Positions 56,933 through 64,000 of a stretch of DNA of 64,000 nucleotides are shown piece by piece. A model generated the notes under the pieces. It was not told the origin of the DNA. It did not search any database and saw only the letters and a list, made by a program, of their open reading frames with translations. How positions within the stretch are numbered: the first letter of the stretch is position 1; every line of letters starts with the position of its first letter. The translations under genes and the position numbers were made by a program. This DNA comes from Plasmopara viticola. Its lineage: Eukaryota; Oomycota; Peronosporomycetes; Peronosporales; Peronosporaceae. The stretch covers positions 434,001 to 498,000 of the forward strand of contig MBPM02000003.1 in NCBI GenBank assembly GCA_001695595.3, written 5' to 3'.

Positions 56933-59900
56933 ATGGAAAACTCTGTATCTGCTGATGACGGAGGGTTGCAAACGACCCGAGAGCTGGTTGAAAGTGAACA
57001 AATTGATGGAAAAGTGGCACCACGTTTTCTGGAAACCGACAACGACGATTTTGATGCACATACATTCGCTTCGATGTTGCAACAGGACTTGATTGCGCAT
57101 AGTGTTTCGTGGGATCCCCTCGTGAAAGTGCTCCAAGCCCTTGGCAAATCGATGGCAAGACATCAGAGAACACAACAGGGTTACGATGAGTCAATCAAGA
57201 AGATACAAGATCAGGTTGTTGAGCAAATGCAGCAAGTTGCAGCTCTGCGTGATGACGTCTCACGTGCTGATGACGAAAAGAAGCAAGCTGCGGCTGCCTT
57301 TGAGGCCATGCAGAGTCGAGTGGGTGAGTTGCAAAGCCAAGTGGAAGAAAATAAAGAGCTTGCTCCGCGAGAAGGCGAAAACGATCAACGGCAAGATGGT
57401 ACCAGTGGTCGAGAGCAAGGTTTAATAGGAGCTGGAAACAGTGAGGATGGCGTGTCTGTAGTAGCAAAGGAACCTTCTCAAGCTTCACAAGAGGTCAATT
57501 CTATAGCACAAGAGAACGACCTTTTGCGAGAGAATAGTGGGTTACAAGAGAAAGAATTACCAAGAGAGAAGAGTTTGCCACAGATTAAGAACCCTCCACT
57601 TGCAAGTACTATTGATGGACCGCAATTTGTAACCTTGATGGATTTAGCCGAAGCCAAAAGGGAACTTAGGGAAGAGCTGACAAATGCTCTGGCGCAAGCG
57701 CTCAGTCCCAAAGTTATTGATGAGTCGCATGAGAAGAAGAGCAACGAAAGCATACAAACAGAGCCTAGTGCTCAGATCGATAATGATTCTCGTGTCGTTA
57801 AAGCGCCAAGTCCTCGGTTAAATGAGGTACAGCCTTCGAGGACTTTATCTTTTTCTTCCAAGGAGCTGGAACAGAATGTGGAACGACTGCAGGGACTTCA
57901 AGATGCTTTGACGGCTAAATTGTTAAAGCACGACTTGCTCCTTGACGAGATAAAAAGTCAAATGGCCAAGTTAGACGATAATCTGTCACAAGGGTCAGCT
58001 TCCTTTGCCAACCAAAGGCTTGGCGGTGAGGCGGTTGACGCTGATGGCAGTACTGGTGTATCTGCGTTGCCCAAGGAAGTGGAACAACCTCACGTCGACT
58101 TGACGTTGGACTTGACCAGCATTTTAAAAGACTTGAAAGATCTCAAAGCAGTCCAGGACGATTATGACTTGAAACTTCGTGATCATGACACCGCAGTGGA
58201 AAAGCACACCGCCGATATCAAGGCACTGACTGATAGCCTTGATGATCTCAGTGTGCAGCAGCAAACTGTTGCATCAATGTTTACGAGCGGCCCACGCAAT
58301 GGTGGATCTGTGGGCTCTTCGATCGCCGATGTGGCGGCAGACAATCCTGTAAACTCTGTGAAGGTTTCTAAACAGGTAGACGCAGAAATTGAATTGCCGT
58401 CACAGCCACAACTCGATTTGTCACTTGTCTTTACAAAGCTTGCTGATTTGCGCCGCTCGACGGATGCCTCCTTCCAGTCGGTCCAACAAATGATTAAAGG
58501 GGTTTCAAGCACAACACAAGCGCAGCAAGTTCAATTGAATGCATTACGAAAAAGGGTGGTGTCAGATCAGCATGTGGAAGCTCATTTGGTGGAAGCTCGC
58601 TTAGCGATGCAAAAGGAGTTTTTGGGTCGCAATCAAGCCTTCCAGGACCACACAAAACTTCAGCTGGCCGAGTGGCGGAAGGCGCTCGAACTGACAGAGG
58701 ATAGTTTATTTGGAGGAATGAGCGATGATGGCACACTTAACAGTTTGCAGCAAATGCAGCGCAATTACCATCGGACGTTGTTGTCGGTGACGCCGCTCAT
58801 AAGTTCACCGCAAATTATTTTAGATACGCTTCAGACCCTGTTGGACGAAGTGAAGCAGCTCCAAAGTGCTGGCGATTCGGGAGTGGTGCCTTCACGAAAC
58901 GGTGACCACAACAACTCCGGAGACCAAGCAGGAGGTAAAGAGAACAAGGACGATCAAGGAGAATACGAACGGAAGTTAATGTACTTGGCCAAAGAAATTG
59001 ATGCCACGCTTCGATTGAACATTACAACCGAAAAGAAGAATGATCCTTTACTGAAAGGACTGGATGCGATGCGTGAAAAGGTTTGGACAATGCTGTAAAT
59101 TGGATTTTTTTTTAATTTCTGATTGCCAAAATTTTGTGTTTTCTCTTAAGCTTGAAGAGCTATGGTCCATTTGGCACCGCAACTACAACGTCAGCAGTGC
59201 TCAGCCAAGTGAGGTCCTTACATTCCACGATGATGCTCACATTGCCGGCGGTGGCCAAAATGGGTACGAGGAGCGTCATCAGAGCATTCAGCTGCGCAAT
59301 CCTGATGGACTGCGCGAGATAGATATGCGCTTGAGTGGTGCAGTACGACGTCTTGCAGTGGTTGAGGAAGACATCGAGCGATTGAACTCGCTTACAGCTG
59401 ATCTTACCGCAGCTGGCACGCTTAAGCTGCAAGGGAATGAAGAGTCCACCATGACCGTGGCTAGTCGACGCTCGTCCTCCACCAATACTTTGCAAGCAGA
59501 ATTGATCATGAATGAAATTGACAAACTGCGGAAGGATGTGTACGACGAAATGGCCAACATTATGGGTAAGTTAGAAGACAAAGACAGTGGTCGCACCAAC
59601 AATAACTACAACAGCACCGCCAGTATAGTGTTGCCGGACCATCGAAATTTGGCAGAGAATTTTGCTAATCACGGTGACGTCTTAACGAACGTATTTCCTT
59701 CAACGACGAGCCAGGAACTTAGCACTAGAGTGATTACCTCGAAGGATGATCCGAAACAATTTTATGATACTTTGATTCCAGAAATTACTAAAAAGGTTCT
59801 CGACATGGTCAACTTTGAAAAGGGATCCTTTCGGGGTCCTGGTAGTGGCGGGCCTGCGAGTGCCAACGTCAATTTTCGCTTGTTGTTGAACAATCTCGCG

Positions 59901-60659
59901 CAGAAAGTAGATGACCGTCTTGAAAATGCTCGCGATATGACATCGAAAGAGCTAGCAAGGTTTCGAAAAGAACTGATGGACCAGCTGAACGTTCGATTTG
60001 AGGTGGCTGTGCGTGACATTCGTGGCGAGTTGATGCTATTGCAGCCGATTGATGGCGATTCGACTGCCATGGGAACAAAGGCTATTATGTGTGTGGCGTG
60101 CAGTCGTCCTGTTCCTGTTTCTTCAGTTGTTCGTGAAGCTGGGTCACCTCCAGTTGATATGGCGAATCTCGACGCAATGAATCCATCTTTAGCCGCAGAA
60201 TTTGTACGATATACATGTGATATATTAGGATACTTGATCGCAAGAACTCAATTCGTCGTTTTTTGCTGATCGATACCCAGGATTATGATCGCTCCGACGA
60301 CGAGTTTGTATTTCGCGCTGGGTTTAAAATGCCTTCAAACGACAGGTACGAATATGACGAATGTACTCGAAAGATCTGTTGATTAACAAATTTTACGATT
60401 TAATGTAGAAAAATCATGACTTTGCCAATTCTGACAACAGCCATGCGAAATAAAATGGCTAACAAACCTGAAGGAAAGAGAAGACGTCCACCGCGCCAAA
60501 GTCTGCTTAATCGTGTTGATAATGTAGTTCGAGAGGTAAGACGCGACTCCAAACCCGAATTGAATTGAGGAGCGATGCGAATGACATAATAATTTTTCTA
60601 TGCTGTAGGCTATGGACCTCGACCGCACATCTCGAAGCCGCGGTGTTGATGCACAGTAG
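56933..60659 (+). CDS. Large coiled-coil protein, possibly with a DUF4795-like C-terminal part
   Basis: Five exons, 56933-59080, 59151-60203, 60245-60345, 60409-60535 and 60609-60659, close to 1,159 residues with GT-AG introns (70, 41, 63 and 73 bp). The first 720 residues are Gln/Glu/Lys/Leu-rich heptads, for example IKKIQDQVVEQMQQVAALRD and LKDLKDLKAVQDDYDLKLRD, so a long coiled coil. Residues 720-1160 are less regular: a helix pair (FRKELMDQLNVRFEVAVRDI), then CVACSRPVPV (C1030 and C1033), then a basic tail (KPEGKRRRPPRQ). The order 'helical region, then CxxCxRPV' reminds me of DUF4795 proteins (QRICH2/C16orf96 type, flagellum-linked in animals), but this is weak. The first intron replaces a stop at 59096. 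Confidence 0.7.
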
Positions 60660-63600
60660 TGCCCTTTTCTTACTTATGACTTTGAAGAAATACGGATCGC
60701 AGATTTAGCACGTATCGGAGTTGACAACACTATGGTATAGCAGCCAAGACTCAAAAATTAACTCGCTGTTCAGCACTATGCTTAGTAGAATTTGTGGAAG
60801 TAAGCCTTTGTCTAGAGCGATAGCGCCTAGCGATGCCCTATGGGACGGAAAAGTGCCGATACAAGCACATTTGACTGTAAACCATAGCATTTTCTTGCAA
60901 AGGCGAGTTAAGATTAGGGAATTTGTAGTTCACGAATATTGTGACAACAAGGAACAAGAAAAAATTGATGAGGTTTACAACATTCCGTTGCTGTGAATTT
61001 TAATGGCTTAAATGAATTTCTCTGTTAGATGATATGAGAGGCATTCAATGTATACGAGCACTGCGGCAGATTCTAGAGACGACTGTACACAACGCCAACC
61101 TACTATGGAAAGGCAAACATTCCGATCGAAATGGTGAGCAACAAGGTAGTTTTTGTGAAAAGTCTACAATGGTATGCCACAATCGCAGTGTCTTTACATG
61201 AGGTTTGGCATTGTCGTGCGAAAGGATATCATATTTCTCGAACAGCCATGTATGTGCTTATTATGAATTTCGCTTTATCGTAGAGGCAGCGTCAGTAGAC
61301 TTAGCAATTTACCGAAATCAAATCTCGGCATAAGACAATTTAACCGGTCTGATTGGTTGTTTGGCAAGGAATCTTTTCAAATGAACTTGCAGGCTAATCA
61401 ATGAAAGTTGAATAGCCGAGTCTACCTTCTTTTGCGAAGCTGCAGGAAAACCTATCTCTCTTCTCGCATTGTGTATGGGCTTAGCAGTAGTAGTATGACA
61501 GCGAACCAATCCGGCAAGCAAATGGCCATGAAGCTTTCACTTGGCGGAACCGAGCGAACTTATAAAAATGCGAATGATGATTTCATTCTCAGAAGGTTTG
61601 AGCTCAAGGACATATTAAAGATCGTCATCCGACGAATGCGTCTCACGGCCACTCCAACTCTTCCTTACACTCATGTAGTCGAACAATTGCATTGATCTCT
61701 TGAGCGTATGTGTTAAAAAAAGCAAAAATTCGTTCTCACTGCACGCGAGATCAGCAATGTACTGAGGAGTAGATAGAATAATGCAAAATATGTCCTTTTT
61801 AATTAAACGAGACGGAAAAGTCAAAAATTTGGGTGAGATGGAAAAGGAAGCAATCAAAGATGGATAAACGGCTCTGGCTTTCACCGTCAGTACCTCGCCA
61901 GGTACTTACAAGCGCTCGCTACTACCAAGAGTAAAGTTATCTTTTAATATTGCTACACCTTTGCTACTTGAAATTACATATGAAAAGTCTCTTTTTTTAA
62001 CAAGGAGATTTGAAGTAATGGCAGAATTAAACTGCCGGGTGCTCTACCACTGAGCTATAGAAATATATTTGAACATAGAAAGGAAGAGCAGTTTTATTTC
62101 ACGTTCATCAGGGTATGCGAGACGAGCTAAATAAGCTAGTAGTCTGGCTTGGCCGCTAGAAGCGCAACATTCGGCTGTTGCAATTGACAAGCGCCTGTAT
62201 ACGTTGTTGGGCAATCAGAGCTTTTTAAAGTAGCACCATTTCAATAGATGACTTCGGTGGTCACTACACCTAAACTAAATTATAACGCTAAGTTGAAAGA
62301 TATTTACAATAAACATGAGCATCTTCGAGGGTAGTACAGGAGAGAATCTCCTACTAGGTTAAAGTATCCATCATGTCTACCTTGATTTAAAAAAAAGGAA
62401 CAGAGCGTAGCTCCGGCTATTTCAATGCTCAGCAGGAATGTGGGGCTTCATTAAAGGCTTCACTCTCGATGATGAGCTCAATCGTCAGTGATGCTAGTCT
62501 GTTCGAGAGTCGCTGGGGATAGTAAGCTTTTTCACTTTATTTGCGAGATAAATATTTTTTGGCTGGGGTGATCAAAAGTCTTCTTGCTAAGGCTCCGTTC
62601 AGTTGTCGAAGTGCACACGGGCGTGGTACGGACGGTGATTTCCATTCGCCCAAATTCTGGAACACGACCATAACAGTGACATTGAATGACGAATATAACT
62701 AAAAGGTGGCGGGATGATTACGGTCTGACGAATCTCAGCTATACTGAGACCTACGATGTTTGGCTCGAATTATGACTGCGCAGAGCTGGATTCTCTCGGC
62801 CAATTCATTGCGTGATATGACACAGAAATGACAAAATATAGCTGGCGTGGGGCAGTAGAGAGGAGTCATGTAAAGCTTAAGTAACCTTGCTTGCTTTGTT
62901 AAACGAATTATGCTCTCAGACTGACTTGCTTAATGCCGAGGCAACCCTCGTAAAATACGGTTTGTTTCTGTCGACTTTATGTCGCCAGATACAATACGAT
63001 TGACACTTTACTATCGGAGGAAGTTCAGTCATATACTGAGGTTCTACGAGCACACCAACGCAGCATTGTCGCTGTTTGCTTATCAACACGTACTAGAATA
63101 ATTGTCACTCGAACCAGAAATGAAGCTCCCTCATACTCCAGTCTACTGCTTCAACTGTATGGGAAGCCCCTTTACGTATATATAGGCAAAAGCGCATGAG
63201 TGGTGATTTCATTTCGTACTTATATTAGGTAATCAACACTCGAAAAGGGATACTCCATCTAAATACTGTTAGAAGCTTATCAATATGGCTACGACATAAT
63301 GGGCTATACACAGTGAACACACATACGATCGCAGGAAAAGTGGTAATATTGAAAAATGTTTGCTGTATCCGATGCTACAAAGCACGATACATGGCGTTGA
63401 AAAAGGCCACGCGTTCTTAAGATTTCTTTCACATCGCTGATTTGTGCTTAACTTCTTCAGCAGCGACAAAAGTGGATGTGTCTGTCAACAGTGCATTTTG
63501 AATCATACGAAGTCTATACACTGCTTTTCCGAGTTTAGTTTTGATTTTTTAACATGTCGCACTTAAGGGTGTAACTAATTGGTGTGACTCACTTCGCATA

Positions 63601-64000
63601 CAAGTTATCGATGTAAAAGACACTTTTTGACCATAACCAGGTCAGCTAATTTCTTGGCCGTCAAAATCGAGTGCGCCGTAGAGATTTGGTACAAGCAGGT
63701 TTTTTAGGATACAAGTCGATATCACGATGCTCGAGCACCACAAGGACTATGGGCTTGAGAGCGCTATGCTGTCAGATGACGAATCGTTCGCACATAGAGC
63801 ATGACATGTACATAAATAACTGGACCACTTCGTGTGGTAATTTTAATGACTAATATTTTTTTCCTGAAGTCGGTGTCCTCAACAAGTAAGCTACACACAA
63901 ACACACACGACTGTGCAATCGAAGCGTGATTTAACAATACAAGCGTTGGTGAGCCTACAGAAAGCTACCTTGTAGCCAGGAACGCTGCCACTGAAGCAAG
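60660..64000. other. Gene-poor region
   Basis: Short open stretches only (60721-60996; 61408-61695 reads as a basic, Ser-rich peptide; minus 61615-61884). A brief plus-strand run near 62890-62990 (NELCSQTDLLNAEATLVKYG) looks coding-like but is short. No gene can be supported. Contains the tRNA-like relic at 62004-62065. Confidence 0.4.
62004..62065 (-). tRNA. tRNA-like relic (pseudo-tRNA or SINE head)
   Basis: On the minus strand, TAGCTCAGTGGTAGAGC (a perfect A-box and D-arm, stem AGCTC/GAGC-like) is followed by a five-pair stem GGCAG/CTGCC with the seven-base loop TTTAATT. An imperfect B-box-like TTCAAATCTCC follows. The T-arm and acceptor stem do not pair, so it is not a functional tRNA. 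If read as a tRNA, the anticodon position would be TAA. A run of A follows it on the minus strand. Confidence 0.45.

Noticed and set aside
61408..61695. Basic, serine-rich 95-codon stretch that looked like a small secreted protein.
   Set aside because: No ATG at the right place, no signal-peptide hydrophobic core and no supporting context.
61830..61877. A sequence like the TIR element's end (GATGGATAAACGGCTCT versus GATGGATAACGCGGCTCT) with a G-rich stretch before it.
   Set aside because: Only the outermost part matches, the inner blocks fit poorly and no partner repeat was found within the window. It is worth including in a genome search but not enough to call an element.
1..64000. Secreted RXLR or Crinkler effector genes, CRISPR arrays, rRNA genes.
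   Set aside because: I looked for an N-terminal signal peptide followed by RxLR and acidic motifs, LFLAK starts, regularly spaced identical repeats and rRNA-like sequence, and saw none that was convincing.

Overview
The window looks like nuclear DNA of an oomycete, most likely a Peronosporales species (Phytophthora or downy-mildew type). The evidence is a set of compact genes with short GT-AG introns (about 40-80 bp). They include a seven-transmembrane receptor fused to an inositol-polyphosphate 5-phosphatase (an oomycete 'GPCR-bigram'), a protein ending in CX4CX9CX2H repeats of the oomycete 'WRKY19-like' kind, and oomycete-type LINE and Ty3/gypsy remains. All calls come from reading the sequence; no database search was possible. 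Exon borders are inferred from splice consensus and frame closure.

Layout. 1-10.4 kb is gene-free, AT-rich decayed repeat DNA: an old repeat block whose relative lies inverted at 21.5-22.6 kb, and probable Ty1/copia remains with a 59-bp tandem pair. 10.45-17.3 kb is one broken, near full-length LINE with a 410-bp duplication in ORF1 and a long palindrome in the reverse transcriptase. 18.1-21.0 kb holds a divergent gene pair, a SAP30BP/HCNGP-like protein (minus) and a SAP + seven-repeat RCC1 protein (plus), with start codons only 53 bp apart. 21.0-34.7 kb is repeat-derived, with a decayed Ty3/gypsy pol at 29.2-31.1 kb. 34.7-39.3 kb carries a CBS-domain protein and the GPCR/INPP5 fusion gene. 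39.3-45.5 kb is decayed again, with a truncated dynamin/Mx-like pseudogene at 44.1-44.9 kb. 45.5-49.2 kb has a serine-rich protein of unknown function and the zinc-repeat protein. 54.6-60.7 kb has neutral ceramidase followed by a 1,159-residue coiled-coil protein. The last 3.3 kb is gene-poor, with a tRNA-like relic.

Two mobile-element observations stand out. First, at 50.41-53.12 kb, terminal inverted repeats of roughly 95-127 bp bracket two unrelated broken gene fragments on the same strand, a coiled-coil coding segment and an intronless alpha-tubulin copy, with no transposase visible. This is the structure of a gene-capturing (Pack-type) DNA transposon. Second, three dispersed copies (33.8, 40.2 and 53.2 kb) of one short element each have perfect 11-15 bp target-site duplications and an (AATAC)n-like tail, which defines a SINE-like family. 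One copy carries an exact 27-bp internal inversion and a 121-bp deletion between CTGCA repeats.

Functionally, several intact genes touch membrane and lipid signalling (GPCR-phosphoinositide phosphatase, neutral ceramidase) or probable nuclear regulation (SAP30BP-like, SAP-RCC1, zinc-repeat protein). Nothing in the sequence shows that they form one pathway.
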